A model generated the notes under the pieces. It ran no database searches. It was not told the origin of the DNA and saw nothing but the letters and a program-made list of their open reading frames with translations. DNA of 64,000 nt from Krasilnikovia cinnamomea (GTDB lineage: Bacteria > Actinomycetota > Actinomycetes > Mycobacteriales > Micromonosporaceae): positions 2,046,001 through 2,110,000 of the forward strand of contig NZ_SHKY01000001.1 of the NCBI RefSeq assembly GCF_004217545.1, written 5' to 3'. Below, in pieces: positions 1 through 8,872 of this stretch. Each line of letters opens with the position of its first letter. Positions within the stretch are counted from its first letter, which is position 1. A program made the position numbers and the translations under genes.

Positions 1-2
1 TG

Positions 3-1256
3 TGGCGGGCCAAACGCGCGGCCCTGGAACTGCTCTGGCCGCTGGCCGCTCCGGCCGACGACGCCGACCCCGGTCTGGTGGACTTCGCCACGTTCTGCGC
101 CCTGGCCGAGCGGCACGGCCCCGACTGGCGGGAGTGGCCCGCCGAGCTGCGCCGCCCGGACACCGCGGCGGTCGGGGCGGCCCGCGCCGAGCTGCGCGAC
201 CGGGTGGCGTTCCACGTCTGGCTGCAGCGGCTGGTGGACGAGCAGCTCGGCGCCGCCCGCGCGGCGGCCCAGGCGGCCGGGATGCCGGTCGGCATCGTGC
301 ACGACCTCGCGGTCGGGATCGACCCCGGCGGTGCGGACGCCTGGTTGCTGCGCGACGTGCTGGCCGACGGGGTGCACGCGGGCGCGCCCCCGGACGCGTT
401 CAACCAGCTCGGCCAGGACTGGGGGCTGGCCGCGTGGCGGCCGGACCGGCTGGTCGAGACCGGGTACGCGGCGTACCGGGACATGCTGCGCCGCATCTTC
501 CGGCACGCCGGGGGCCTGCGGGTGGATCACGTGGCCGGGCTGTGGCGGCTGTGGTGGGTGCCGCCGGGCAGGGGCCCCGCCGACGGCACGTACGTGCGCT
601 ACGACCCGGACGCCATGCTCGGCATCCTGGCGCTGGAGGCACAGCGGGCCGGTGCCGTGGTGGTCGGCGAGGATCTGGGCACGGTGCTGCCCGAGGTCAC
701 GGCGGGCCTGGCCCGGATGAACATGCTGGGCTCGGCGGTGTTGTGGTTCACCCGCGACCGCGACGACCCGGACGGCGGCTACCTGCCCGCCGCCCGCTAC
801 CCGCGCAACGCGCTGGCCAGCGTGTCCACTCACGACCTGCCCACCGCGGCCGGGTTCCTGCGCGGGGAGCAGGTGCGCGTCCGCGCCGAGCTGGGCCTGC
901 TGACCGGACCGGTCGCGGAGGAGGAGCGGCAGGCCGCGCAGGACCGGGACCGGCTGCTGGCGGCGTTGCGAGCCGAGGGCCTGATCACCCCGGACAGCGA
1001 CCCGGAGGAGATCGTCGAGGCGCTGCACGCGTTCCTGGCCCGGACCCCGTGCCGCCTGGTCACCGCATCCCTGTACGACGTACTCGGCGAGCCGCGACAG
1101 CCCAACCTGCCCGGCACGACGCGGGAGTATCCGAACTGGCGGATGCCGCTCGCCGCCAGCCTGGAGCAGATCCGCGCCGATCCCCGGGTCCGGCGCGTCG
1201 CCGAGGTGCTCGGTGCGCCCCGGCCCACCACGACCGTGGAGGGCGTACCGCGATGA
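3..1256 (+). CDS. malQ: 4-alpha-glucanotransferase (amylomaltase), C-terminal part
   Basis: The gene enters from the left edge already in frame (first full codon at base 3), so only the last 417 residues or so are present. It is a GH77 amylomaltase, which transfers alpha-1,4-glucan segments in cytoplasmic maltodextrin metabolism. The three GH77 active-site segments are visible: GLRVDHVAG (nucleophile Asp, near base 525), VVGEDLGTV (acid/base Glu, near base 670) and VSTHDLP (transition-state Asp, near base 832), followed by the usual EYPNWRMPL segment close to the C terminus. It ends at TGA 1254-1256. Convergent with the next gene, 20 bp away. The gene order to the left is not visible. Confidence 0.93.
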   Translation, partial: WRAKRAALELLWPLAAPADDADPGLVDFATFCALAERHGPDWREWPAELRRPDTAAVGAARAELRDRVAFHVWLQRLVDEQLGAARAAAQAAGMPVGIVHDLAVGIDPGGADAWLLRDVLADGVHAGAPPDAFNQLGQDWGLAAWRPDRLVETGYAAYRDMLRRIFRHAGGLRVDHVAGLWRLWWVPPGRGPADGTYVRYDPDAMLGILALEAQRAGAVVVGEDLGTVLPEVTAGLARMNMLGSAVLWFTRDRDDPDGGYLPAARYPRNALASVSTHDLPTAAGFLRGEQVRVRAELGLLTGPVAEEERQAAQDRDRLLAALRAEGLITPDSDPEEIVEALHAFLARTPCRLVTASLYDVLGEPRQPNLPGTTREYPNWRMPLAASLEQIRADPRVRRVAEVLGAPRPTTTVEGVPR

Positions 1257-1276
1257 GTGACACCCGGCGGTAGGGC

Positions 1277-1642
1277 TCAGATGTCCAGCGGCGGGGGCGG
1301 CGGGTCGTCGTCCACCGCGAACAGCATGGGGTGCACCGTCCGGGCGGGTTCCGCCTGACGGCAGCGGATCGGTGGCAGCAGCGACGACCGGTGGTGCGGG
1401 TGCTCCCCGCAGTGCCGCATCGCCCGGGTGACCGCGTCGGTGTGGTGGCGCCCGCCGCCGTACTCGCCGCAGTCGGCGCAGTCCCAGCGCCAGTAGCCGG
1501 GCCCCTCGTCCGACGCGTAGCGGCGGATCCGTAGCGGGCGGCTGACCGGCAGCGTGACCACGACCGGCGACGGATCCGGCCCGTCGCCGACCATCTCGGC
1601 CCGCCCGTCGCCGACGATCCCGGTCGGCGCGTTGCCCGACAT
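1277..1642 (-). CDS. Small conserved hypothetical protein with Cys pair
   Basis: This 121-residue protein is of unknown function. A central stretch WRWDCADCGEYGG followed by RAMRHCGEHP supplies Cys-x2-Cys plus Cys/His, compatible with a small zinc-binding fold, but no named family is recognised. The N-terminal half predicts a short beta-rich segment and the C terminus is a proline/aspartate tail. The ATG is preceded by a purine-rich GGGGGTGAG about 3-4 nt away. The gene is transcribed away from the spermidine-synthase-like gene and runs into malQ. Its frame is clean although the opposite frames are also open, as usual at this G+C. Confidence 0.6.
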   Translation of the reverse strand: MSGNAPTGIVGDGRAEMVGDGPDPSPVVVTLPVSRPLRIRRYASDEGPGYWRWDCADCGEYGGGRHHTDAVTRAMRHCGEHPHHRSSLLPPIRCRQAEPARTVHPMLFAVDDDPPPPPLDI

Positions 1643-1810
1643 CGCTCACCCCCGCCCCGGCCCGTCCGCCCGGACGGCTCCGCTGGGGTCAGTGTGGAAC
1701 GCGACGGGTGCGCCCGATGACCGTTTTGCGCAAAGCCGCTTCACATTCACCCGCACCGGTGCGCGACAGCGGCCCGCCGCCCAGCGCGCCGGCGGCGGGC
1801 GGGCGACCGG

Positions 1811-1816
1811 CATACT
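1811..1816 (+). promoter_or_regulatory. -10 box of leaderless transcript
   Basis: CATACT ends exactly 7 nt before the GTG at 1824, so transcription would begin at or next to the start codon. No Shine-Dalgarno lies before that GTG. Confidence 0.45.
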
Positions 1817-1823
1817 GCCTCGC

Positions 1824-2675
1824 GTGGCGCAGCGCAGACGGTCGGAGCGGCGGGTCGCGACCGTCGGGTCGGGCCTGGCCGAGCTGGTGCCGGACCCGGA
1901 CCGCCGGTCCGGCTGGACGCTGCTGCTGGACGGCACCCCGCAGTCGCATGTCGACCTGGCCGACCCGACACATCTGGAGTTCGAGTACGTGCGCCGCATC
2001 GGCGCCGCCCTGGACCTGCTGGCCCCGGCCGGGCAGCCGCTGCGGGTGCTGCACCTGGGCGGCGGGGCGCTGACCCTGCCCCGGTACGTCGCGGCCACCC
2101 GTCCCGGCTCGGCGCAGCGCGTGGTGGAGATCGACGGCCCGCTGGTGGACCTGGTCCGTACCTGGCTGCCGTGGCCGCCGTCCGCCCGGATCCGGGTACG
2201 CGTCGGCGACGCCCGCGCGGAGCTGGCGGGCATGCGCCCCGGCGGGTACGACGTGGTGGTGCTGGACGTCTTCGCGGGCTCCCGTACCCCCGCGCACCTG
2301 GCCTCGGTGGAGTTCGCCCGGGAGATCGCCCGGGTGCTGGCCCCCACCGGCTTCCTGGTCGCGAACGTGGCCGACGGCCCCCCGCTGCGCCACGCCCGCG
2401 CCCAGGTCGCCACGGTCCGGGAGGTGTTGCCGCAGGCCTGCGTCACGGCCGACGCGGCGGTGCTGCGGGGCCGCCGCTTCGGCAACCTGGTGCTGCTGGC
2501 GGGGCGTACGCCGCCGCCGGTCCCGGAGCTGGCGCGGCGGGCCGCGGGCGACTGGTTCCCGGGACGGGTGGAGACCGATCTGGACCGGTTCGCCGGGGGC
2601 GCCGCCCCGGTGGGTGACGACGCGGCGGTGCCGTCCCCGGCGCCGCCGGACGGCCTCTTCCGCTCGCGCGCCTGA
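1824..2675 (+). CDS. Spermidine synthase-like SAM-binding protein
   Basis: This 283-residue protein has a spermidine synthase-type Rossmann methyltransferase fold without a polyamine-specific context. The SAM/dcSAM motif I is VLHLGGGALTLPR (about residues 73-85), the acidic residue ending strand 2 is VVEIDG, and the post-motif segment is YDVVVLDVFAGSRTP. Actinobacterial genomes contain many such 'fused/MnmC-like' spermidine synthase homologues with unknown substrates. The open frame extends upstream to 1554, but that extension overlaps the divergent gene and is low complexity. GTG 1824 was chosen because a CATACT -10 box lies 7 nt upstream and homology-like sequence begins there. Confidence 0.72.
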   Translation: MAQRRRSERRVATVGSGLAELVPDPDRRSGWTLLLDGTPQSHVDLADPTHLEFEYVRRIGAALDLLAPAGQPLRVLHLGGGALTLPRYVAATRPGSAQRVVEIDGPLVDLVRTWLPWPPSARIRVRVGDARAELAGMRPGGYDVVVLDVFAGSRTPAHLASVEFAREIARVLAPTGFLVANVADGPPLRHARAQVATVREVLPQACVTADAAVLRGRRFGNLVLLAGRTPPPVPELARRAAGDWFPGRVETDLDRFAGGAAPVGDDAAVPSPAPPDGLFRSRA

Positions 2676-2846
2676 GGGAGGTACGGCCGGGGTCGTCCGA
2701 AGGTTCAACCTTTCGGGCCCCGCCGCGCCGAGGTTCCGTGATCCGGCAAAAGTCGGGGTCGCCCGCTTGTGGGCGGCTCGGGGCGCCGATGTAATCGAGT
2801 CGGCCCCGCCCCGCCGGGCGCGGTCGCGACGCGGAGGGGGTCCGCC

Positions 2847-3584
2847 ATGTCCGTCCCGCCCGATCCGGTGGACGTGTTCGCTCCGTTGCGCGGCGGTGAA
2901 CGCGCCCTGTGGCGGGGCCGGGCCGCGGTCGCCGAGTACGCGTTCGACCGGGCCGCGGCGCTGCCCCGCTGGGCCGTGCCGGAGTCGACCGAGGTGCTGG
3001 TGACGGATCGGCGCCTGCGGTACGCGTACGCATCGTCGATCTCCCCCGACGATCTGGAGGTCGCCTCAGGCGAGCTGCGCTGGCAGTGGCCGTGGCACGT
3101 GCGGGTGCAACCCGGCGCGCCGGGCACCGGGCGGGCCGGGTCGATCAGCCAGGTCCAACTGGTGTGCGCGGGACCCGATGGGAGCTGGCCCGCGCTCGTG
3201 CTGGCGGGCGGCGACGTGGAGGCCGTCCGGGACGCCGACCGGCTGGCCAACGTGATCCGCCAGGCCATCGCCCGGTTCCGCATCGACCACGCGGACAAGC
3301 TGGGGCTCTCCACGCCGCAGGCGCGGCTGCTGTCGCGGCTGCTGATCGGCCCGGAGTTCAGCAACCACGAGGGCGGCGCCGGGCAGACCGTGTCGCTGCC
3401 GTGCGCGCTGCCGGTGAACCGTCCGGCCCCGGAGACCCGTCCGGGCTCGGAGACCCGTCCGGGCTCGGAGCCGCAGGGCCCGCCGCGGGGGGAGGCGCCG
3501 CGCCGGGCGACTGCCCGGTTCGCCGCGAACTCGGGAGGCGGGTGGTCTCGTCAGTCCGGGCCGCGGCGAGCTGTGCCGCGGTGA
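2847..3584 (+). CDS. Conserved hypothetical protein
   Basis: This 245-residue protein has unknown function. The ATG follows a strong GGAGGGGG ribosome-binding site (2832-2839). Residues 1-175 look folded, with a mixed beta/alpha composition (segments [16 protein letters not shown] and [21 protein letters not shown]) ending in a helical [17 protein letters not shown]; this resembles the small PH-like or beta-sandwich domains often found in actinobacteria, which is inference only. The last 60 residues are low complexity (repeated ETRPGS) and overlap the tail of the convergent pentapeptide gene by 227 bp. No signal peptide or membrane segment is present. Confidence 0.62.
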   Translation: MSVPPDPVDVFAPLRGGERALWRGRAAVAEYAFDRAAALPRWAVPESTEVLVTDRRLRYAYASSISPDDLEVASGELRWQWPWHVRVQPGAPGTGRAGSISQVQLVCAGPDGSWPALVLAGGDVEAVRDADRLANVIRQAIARFRIDHADKLGLSTPQARLLSRLLIGPEFSNHEGGAGQTVSLPCALPVNRPAPETRPGSETRPGSEPQGPPRGEAPRRATARFAANSGGGWSRQSGPRRAVPR

Positions 3585-4311
3585 CGAACAGCGCGTCCGC
3601 CAGGTCGGCGCCGCGCAGGTCGGCCCCCCGCAGGTCCGCGCCGGTGAGATCGGCCAGCCGCAGGTCGGCGCCGCGCAGGTCGGCGCCGATCAGCAGGGCG
3701 CCGCGCAGGTTCGCCCCGCGCAGGTCGGAGCGGGCCAGCCGGCGGCCGATCAGGTTGGCGCCGCGGTGGTCGGGGCGGCGCCGCAGCCCGGCCCGGGCCG
3801 CTTCGCTGGCCTGTTGCAGCAGGGGGTTGACCCGCCGCCGCTGGGCGTCCACGTCCAGTGCCGTCAGCTCGTCGGCGCTCAGCTCGGTGAGCCGCCGGAG
3901 TTCGGCGCGGGCGTCGCGCAGCCGGTCGTGCAGGCGGGGCGCGGCGGGCAACCGCATGGCCTCGGTGAGCAGCCAGAGCAGCTCGTGCAGCTGGCGCATG
4001 ACGGGTAACGCCGCGAACATCGGCCCGGCCAGCTCCGGCTGAGCGCGCCAGTCCCGCCCGCCGAAGGTGATCTGGGTTACCTGCTGGCCCGCGCCGAAGC
4101 AGTCAAACACGACGCATCCGCCAAAGCCGCGTTCCCGCAGGTCGGCGTGGATGCCGCAGCGGAAGTCGGCGCGCAGGTTGGGGCAGGGCCGCCCGGCGGG
4201 CTTGTCGATGGCGAAGTCCGACGACTTCGCGAACGCGGGCGCGACACAGCACAGCCCGGCGCAGTTCGCGCAGTCGGCCCGCAGCGACCGGTCCTCTTGA
4301 TCCTCAGACAT
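3358..4311 (-). CDS. Pentapeptide-repeat protein with N-terminal Cys cluster
   Basis: This is a protein of 317 residues. Residues 10-75 carry a Cys-rich domain (CANCAGLCC, then a Cys-Pro, CGIH, CVVFDCF) resembling YkgJ-type metal-binding segments. A helical middle follows, then an uninterrupted run of A(D/N)LxG pentapeptides (about residues 183-245: [25 protein letters not shown]), which predicts a right-handed quadrilateral beta helix. Such repeat proteins can mimic DNA, but this subgroup has no assigned role. The ORF opens at 4359; ATG 4311 (MSEDQEDRS) was preferred because the preceding residues look untranslated. The C-terminal tail is low complexity and overlaps the opposite gene. Confidence 0.75.
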   Translation of the reverse strand: MSEDQEDRSLRADCANCAGLCCVAPAFAKSSDFAIDKPAGRPCPNLRADFRCGIHADLRERGFGGCVVFDCFGAGQQVTQITFGGRDWRAQPELAGPMFAALPVMRQLHELLWLLTEAMRLPAAPRLHDRLRDARAELRRLTELSADELTALDVDAQRRRVNPLLQQASEAARAGLRRRPDHRGANLIGRRLARSDLRGANLRGALLIGADLRGADLRLADLTGADLRGADLRGADLADALFVTAAQLAAARTDETTRLPSSRRTGQSPGAAPPPAAGPAAPSPDGSPSPDGSPGPDGSPAARTAATRSARRRPRGC

Positions 4312-4597
4312 GACGGGTCCCACCGTAACAACTAGCGGAACGTGACTAACGACAACCACGAACAGTTACGACATTCCGGAAATATCACCTCGCGTCGACC
4401 ACCCGTTTTGGTGACGCTTCTCCAGGTGAAGCCGTACGGGCCAGGCGGTTCGGCCGAGCGGACAGCAAGGAGAACCACCGAGATGTATGACTACCCACAG
4501 TCAGACACTTAGTCTGCGGCGACCAACCGCCCACAACGGCGGTCGCTGGCGCGCGCCTCCGGGTGCCCGGCCGCGAACCGCCGAAGGAGACAAGTCA
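4312..4597. other. Divergent promoter region
   Basis: This 286-bp gap separates the pentapeptide gene from the secreted lamin-tail protein. It is locally A/T-rich near 4325-4400. A nine-codon ORF (4483-4512, MYDYPQSDT, TAG stop) is preceded by AAGGAG at 4467-4472 and may be a leader peptide. Confidence 0.4.
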
Positions 4598-5791
4598 ATG
4601 CGTTCTCGCGACACGTCGGTCACGACCGACCGACGCGCCCGACGTACCACCCTGGCCGCGCTGACGGCCGCCACCTGCCTTGCCGCTGTGGCGATCGGAT
4701 CGCCCGCGCAGGCCGCCACCGCGCCGACCATCTCGGCGCCCGCCTCGACGGTCGGCTTCTCGGAGATCACCATCACCGGCAAGGCCACCCCGGGCGCCAC
4801 GGTTACCCTGTACGAATCCGCGTTCGTGTTCAACGACTTCTATGTCGCCACGAACTGGGACACCGGCGGTCCGGTGACCGCCACGGCGTCCACCTCGGGG
4901 GCGTTCACCATTCGCCGGAACGTCGACAGTGGCTTCCTCTTCAAGGTCAAGGAGGGCAACAGCCCGGACTTCTCGAACACGGTCAAGGTGTCGGTGCAGG
5001 TGATCCCGACGCTCACCTTGGCCTCGACGACGAGCGGCACGGTCTCCGCGGAGGTCGCCGCGAATCCCAACCAGCCCTTCCTGCCCGTCGAGGTGCAGCG
5101 CCAGACGGGCAGCACCTGGACGACCGTCGCCGACGGCGTCACCGACCTTGCCGGGATCTACTCCACCGTCCTGACCAACCAGGGCGCCGGCACCGCGCAG
5201 ACCTACCGGGCGTACATCGGGGCCGACACCAACACCGCGATCCTCGCGAACCACTCGCCGGCTAAGACCATCACGGTGTCCGGCACCGCGCCGACCCCGA
5301 CGCCCACGCCGACTCCGACCCCCACCCCGACGCCGACCCCCACCCCGACGCCCACGCCCACGCCCACGCCCCCGAAGCCTCCGGCGCCGAAGCCTCCGGC
5401 GCCCAAGCCCCCGGCGCCCAAGCCGGCCGCGCCGAAGGTGGGCGACGTTCAGTTCACCAAGATCCAGTACCACGGCAAGTCCGGACTGAACAACGAGTGG
5501 TTCCGGCTCACCAACAAGACGTCGAAGACGATCAACCTGAAGGGGTGGACCGTCCGGGACAAGTCCGGCAACACGTACACGTTCACCAGCTCGTACTCGC
5601 TGGGTGCGGGCAAGAACGTCTACGTGCACACCGGCAAGGGCACGAACGGCAAGCCGAACGCCGGTGACCGGTACTGGGGCAAGCGCGCCTACGTCTGGAA
5701 CAACGGCGGCGACACCGCGTACCTGCGGTTCGGCACCAAGACGATCGATTCCTGCAAGTGGACGCGTGACCGGAAGGTCACGACCTGCTGA
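4598..5791 (+). CDS. Secreted lamin-tail-domain protein
   Basis: This 397-residue protein is exported. ATG 4598 has a GAAGGAGA ribosome-binding site. An RR-containing signal peptide spans residues 1-39 with the cleavage motif AQA. Residues 40-225 form a beta-rich region like two Ig/Big-type modules (ITITGKATPGATVTLYES). Residues 226-285 are a (PT)n then PPKPPAPK linker. The C-terminal 110 residues form a lamin tail domain (LTD) with the signature EWFRLTNKTSKTINLKGWT and a terminal disulphide-like Cys pair (DSCKWTRDRKVTTC). LTD domains in bacteria occur on secreted nucleases or surface proteins; no nuclease domain is present here. A hairpin terminator follows at 5805. Confidence 0.85.
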   Translation: MRSRDTSVTTDRRARRTTLAALTAATCLAAVAIGSPAQAATAPTISAPASTVGFSEITITGKATPGATVTLYESAFVFNDFYVATNWDTGGPVTATASTSGAFTIRRNVDSGFLFKVKEGNSPDFSNTVKVSVQVIPTLTLASTTSGTVSAEVAANPNQPFLPVEVQRQTGSTWTTVADGVTDLAGIYSTVLTNQGAGTAQTYRAYIGADTNTAILANHSPAKTITVSGTAPTPTPTPTPTPTPTPTPTPTPTPTPTPPKPPAPKPPAPKPPAPKPAAPKVGDVQFTKIQYHGKSGLNNEWFRLTNKTSKTINLKGWTVRDKSGNTYTFTSSYSLGAGKNVYVHTGKGTNGKPNAGDRYWGKRAYVWNNGGDTAYLRFGTKTIDSCKWTRDRKVTTC

Positions 5792-5804
5792 GCAGGTGAT
5801 GTGT

Positions 5805-5839
5805 GGCGGCTCCGGGTTCACTGCGAATCCGGGGCCGCC
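5805..5839 (+). terminator. Hairpin terminator after the LTD gene
   Basis: GGCGGC/GCCGCC arms extended by CCGG and GTTC/GAA pairs form a long GC stem 13 nt after the stop. There is no clear U-run, as is common in actinobacteria. Confidence 0.6.
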
Positions 5840-5932
5840 GATGCATTTCCTGGCCCAGCTCACGCTGCGTACCCTCAAGTCCCGCCAGATGGCGTCGATG
5901 GACAGCGACAACAGCTGACATCAGGGGGGAAC

Positions 5933-7489
5933 GTGCGTGACCTGAGGCACCGCGTGGTGACCCCGGTCACTGCTGCCGTGCTGGCAGGCGTCGCGCTCCA
6001 GCTGATCCTGCCGCTGCTCTCCACCCGCCTCGGCCTCGTGATCGCCAGCGTGCCGATCGCAATCGCCGGATTCCTCGCCCCCATCGGCTTCCTCCGGCAG
6101 AGCCGCGCCCACACCGGACGGCAACGGGCCGGGTGGGCGCTGGGCATAGTCGGTTCGCTCCTGCTCGGCGCGTCCTACACCCTCTACACCGGGTACGCGG
6201 CGTTCGGCCTGGAGCCGGGCAAACCCAACCTGGCCGACCTGCTCTCCGTGGGCTCCGCCACCGTGGCCCTGGTCGGGATCGCCCTCGCCGCGCCGCCCCT
6301 GCCGGGCGCGATGGCCGGGACCACCCACCTGATCGACGTCGCCACGGTCGCCGGTTCCCTGTTCGCGCTGGTCTGGCAGTTCGTCATTCCGCCCGCCACG
6401 GCCACCCTGCCGCTGGGCAACCAGCTGACCTTCGTGCTGACCCTGCTGCCGGAGATCATCGCGGCCGCGCTCGCCCTCACCCTCATGTCGCGCATCCAGG
6501 CCAGCGCCGACGGGCGCGCGCTGCACCTGCTGGCCGCCGCGCTGGCGCTGTTCGCCCTGGCCGCCGTGGGCTCCACCCACAACTCCACCCGAGGCGCGCC
6601 CTGGTACGCCACCGGCGTCGGCGCGCTGTACCTCACCGGCGGCCTGCTCGTCGCCCTGGCCAGCCGGAGCACCGTGGGCGCGGCGGACTCCTCCGGCCGC
6701 CGGGCGCTGGCGGGCTTCTGGACCGCCCTGCCGTACGTGCCCGTGGCGTTGGCCATCTGCGCCGTCAGCGGCCTGTACCTGCGCACCGGGACGCTCAGCC
6801 CCGTGCTGGTCTGGGCGCTGGTGAGCAGCACCGGGCTGGCCATGCTGCGCCAGTTCCTGAGTCTGCTCACCATCAAGCGGCTGCTCAGCGACCTCGACGA
6901 GCAGCAGGAACGCCTGCGCCACGCCGCGCACCACGACGCGCTGACCGGATTGCCGAACCGTACGGCGTTTCACGGCCGCGCCGCCGAGGCGCTCGCCGCC
7001 GCCGGCCCGGACGACCACACCGGGGTGCTGCTGGTCGACCTGGACGGGTTCAAGCCGGTCAACGACCAGCTCGGCCACGCCGCCGGGGACGCCGTACTGA
7101 TCGCGGTGGGCCGTCGCCTGCCCGACGCGCTGCGCGGCACCGACACCGCCGCCCGCCTCGGCGGCGACGAATTCGCCGTACTGTTGCCCAACCTGAACGA
7201 TCCCGGCGAGGCCGAGCTGATCGCCGCGCGCATCATCGGCCGGCTCGCCGCGCCCGTGCCGACCACGGACACCCAGGTCCGGGTCGGCGCGAGCGTCGGC
7301 ATGACGACCGCGCGGGGCGCGGGGCACAGCATCGACCGCCTGCTCCGGGAAGCCGACCACGCGTTGTACGCCGCCAAGGCGGCGGGCAAGAGCGTGGTAC
7401 GCCGCTTCGCCGCCGCTCCCCACCCCGAATCGCCGACGCTGCCGCAGCCCCGGACCTCCGTCACGGACCAGAGTCAGCACACCGCCTGA
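5933..7489 (+). CDS. Membrane diguanylate cyclase (GGDEF)
   Basis: This 518-residue protein is predicted to make cyclic di-GMP. The GTG at 5933 is preceded by AGGGGGGA, so the upstream open frame was trimmed. About nine or ten hydrophobic helices occupy residues 1-310 and are followed by a short coiled linker (SDLDEQQERLRHAA). A GGDEF domain follows, starting at HHDALTGLPNR, with the intact catalytic GGDEF at about residues 410-414. RGTD lies five residues before it, matching the RxxD allosteric inhibitory site, so product inhibition is predicted. There is no EAL, HD-GYP or PAS domain. The membrane region is of the actinobacterial MHYT/7TM-like unassigned type. Confidence 0.9.
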   Translation: MRDLRHRVVTPVTAAVLAGVALQLILPLLSTRLGLVIASVPIAIAGFLAPIGFLRQSRAHTGRQRAGWALGIVGSLLLGASYTLYTGYAAFGLEPGKPNLADLLSVGSATVALVGIALAAPPLPGAMAGTTHLIDVATVAGSLFALVWQFVIPPATATLPLGNQLTFVLTLLPEIIAAALALTLMSRIQASADGRALHLLAAALALFALAAVGSTHNSTRGAPWYATGVGALYLTGGLLVALASRSTVGAADSSGRRALAGFWTALPYVPVALAICAVSGLYLRTGTLSPVLVWALVSSTGLAMLRQFLSLLTIKRLLSDLDEQQERLRHAAHHDALTGLPNRTAFHGRAAEALAAAGPDDHTGVLLVDLDGFKPVNDQLGHAAGDAVLIAVGRRLPDALRGTDTAARLGGDEFAVLLPNLNDPGEAELIAARIIGRLAAPVPTTDTQVRVGASVGMTTARGAGHSIDRLLREADHALYAAKAAGKSVVRRFAAAPHPESPTLPQPRTSVTDQSQHTA

Positions 7490-7556
7490 CCGTTACGGTC
7501 CCGGCCGGTCCCGTGCCCGTCGCCCGCTGCCGGGCAGTCCGCACCGGTGGACCGCC

Positions 7557-8189
7557 TCAGCCGCCCGTGTACGCGGCGTACGTCTGGGCCGCCTGCTTCC
7601 GGGCCCGCTCCGGGTCGGCCCCCGCCGCGATGTCGGCCTCCGCCCAGGCCTCGCTGCTGAGCCACATGAACTCCCGGCCCTCCGGCGACGCGATCCAGGC
7701 GGCGATGGCCTCCGGGTCGCGCGGCGCCGTGGGGTCGGCGAGGTGGTTGGCGAGACCGAGCAGACCCGAGTCCCAGCCGACACCGACCGCGCCGGGACCG
7801 TACTGGTCGGCGAACTCGTCCTCGACGTGGGCGACATGCTCCAGCTCGAACCGGGTCCGGTCGGCGCTCTCCGGGGTGAGCCGGACCTCGATCCAGCTCA
7901 CGTTGCCGCCGTACTCCCAGGTGGCCGCGTACGAGCGCGGCTTGTCGCAGCGGGTGATGGTGCCGCCGGCCTGGCCCTCCAGCTGGTAGTGCCCGCCCTC
8001 GCGGAGGTCGCCGGAGACCGGCAGGAACCAGCGTGCGATCCGTTCGGCGGTGGTGAGCACGTCCCACAGATCGTCGATGTCCGTGTCGTACACCTGGCTG
8101 ATCGTGAGGACCCGGGCCTCACCGGCCTCCAGCACCCGGCCGCCCAGTGCGCGGCGTACGGCGTTGATCTGTTCTTTCGCGTCAATCAT
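7557..8189 (-). CDS. SRPBCC/AHSA1-family protein
   Basis: This 210-residue protein is of the Aha1/SRPBCC (START-like) fold. It contains the typical sequence TTAERIARWFLPVSGDLREGGHYQLEG and a C-terminal helical region (LGLANHLADP, then WIASPEGREFM) that is conserved in the actinobacterial ArsR-SRPBCC pairs. ATG 8189 overlaps the ArsR stop by 8 nt, so the two are translationally coupled. The family binds hydrophobic ligands; the ligand here is unknown. The same frame stays open far upstream into the regulator gene, which is coincidence. Confidence 0.85.
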   Translation of the reverse strand: MIDAKEQINAVRRALGGRVLEAGEARVLTISQVYDTDIDDLWDVLTTAERIARWFLPVSGDLREGGHYQLEGQAGGTITRCDKPRSYAATWEYGGNVSWIEVRLTPESADRTRFELEHVAHVEDEFADQYGPGAVGVGWDSGLLGLANHLADPTAPRDPEAIAAWIASPEGREFMWLSSEAWAEADIAAGADPERARKQAAQTYAAYTGG

Positions 8190-8604
8190 CACTGACTCCA
8201 GGAACGTCGGATTCGGTCGTACGTGCCGTGCCGTCGGTCTGGCTCGGCACCCCCTCGACGGGTGCCCGCTCGGCGGCCAGGCGACGCGTGCGCCTGCCCC
8301 GGGCCACCTCCGTGGCCATCGCGGCGAGGTGCGGCGTCCAGAACCGGCGGAACGGCCCCAGCCACGCGTCCACCTGCCGCAGACCGGCACCGTCCACCGT
8401 GTACAGGCGGCGGGCGCCGGCCGCGCGGACGGTCGCGAATCCGTTGTCCCGCAACACCCGCAGGTGCTGCGAGACGGCGGGCTGGGACACGCCGAACTCG
8501 GCCCGGATGACCTCGGTGACCGCGCCGGAGGTCTGCTCGCCGTCGGCCAGCAGCTCCAGGATGCGCCGGCGGATGGGATCGCCGAGCACGTCGAACGCAT
8601 GCAC
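8182..8604 (-). CDS. ArsR-family transcriptional regulator
   Basis: This 140-residue winged-helix protein matches the ArsR/SmtB fold: MHAFDVLGDPIRRRILELL, recognition helix VSQPAVSQHLRVLRDNGF, and wing ARRLYTVDGAGL. It lacks the Cys pairs of metal-sensing members. These SRPBCC-linked regulators usually repress their own operon. Two AGTCCAG direct repeats (8619 and 8635) lie upstream, next to a TATATA that can serve as -10 on this strand. Confidence 0.88.
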   Translation of the reverse strand: MHAFDVLGDPIRRRILELLADGEQTSGAVTEVIRAEFGVSQPAVSQHLRVLRDNGFATVRAAGARRLYTVDGAGLRQVDAWLGPFRRFWTPHLAAMATEVARGRRTRRLAAERAPVEGVPSQTDGTARTTESDVPGVSDD

Positions 8605-8618
8605 CCGGTCACGCTATC

Positions 8619-8642
8619 AGTCCAGCCGTATATAAGTCCAGG
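8619..8642 (-). promoter_or_regulatory. Promoter/operator of the arsR-SRPBCC operon
   Basis: Direct repeats AGTCCAG at 8619-8625 and 8635-8641 (16 bp apart) flank TATATA (minus strand, about 8634-8629), which is suitably placed as a -10 for the start at 8604. Occupation of the repeats would block it. Confidence 0.4.
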
Positions 8643-8872
8643 CTTAGACACTAGGTATCGCAGCGCCGTCCTCTAAGGACAGGCAGCTGCGAAAAGTCAG
8701 ACAGGAAAAGGCGGCTACGCGCGTGACAGCGCAGCAGAGCCGAGGCCGACCAAGTGGGCAGAAACCCCTCCTTAGCCGTGAACCGGTGGCTACAGTACCT
8801 GTGTCCACTCCCCCTGGATGGAGCCTGCTCATCACGCATGCGGTAGGCGATTGTCTAGCGAAGGGAGCTTAA

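Noticed and set aside
5290-5370. PT-repeat region as an independent ORF or unusual element
   Set aside because: It is simply the (PT)n linker of the secreted LTD protein, which explains the open shadow frames on both strands.
7557-8651. A 364-residue fusion of an ArsR-like N terminus and the SRPBCC domain
   Set aside because: The first part is an out-of-frame reading of the ArsR gene; ATG 8189 behind that stop is the real start.
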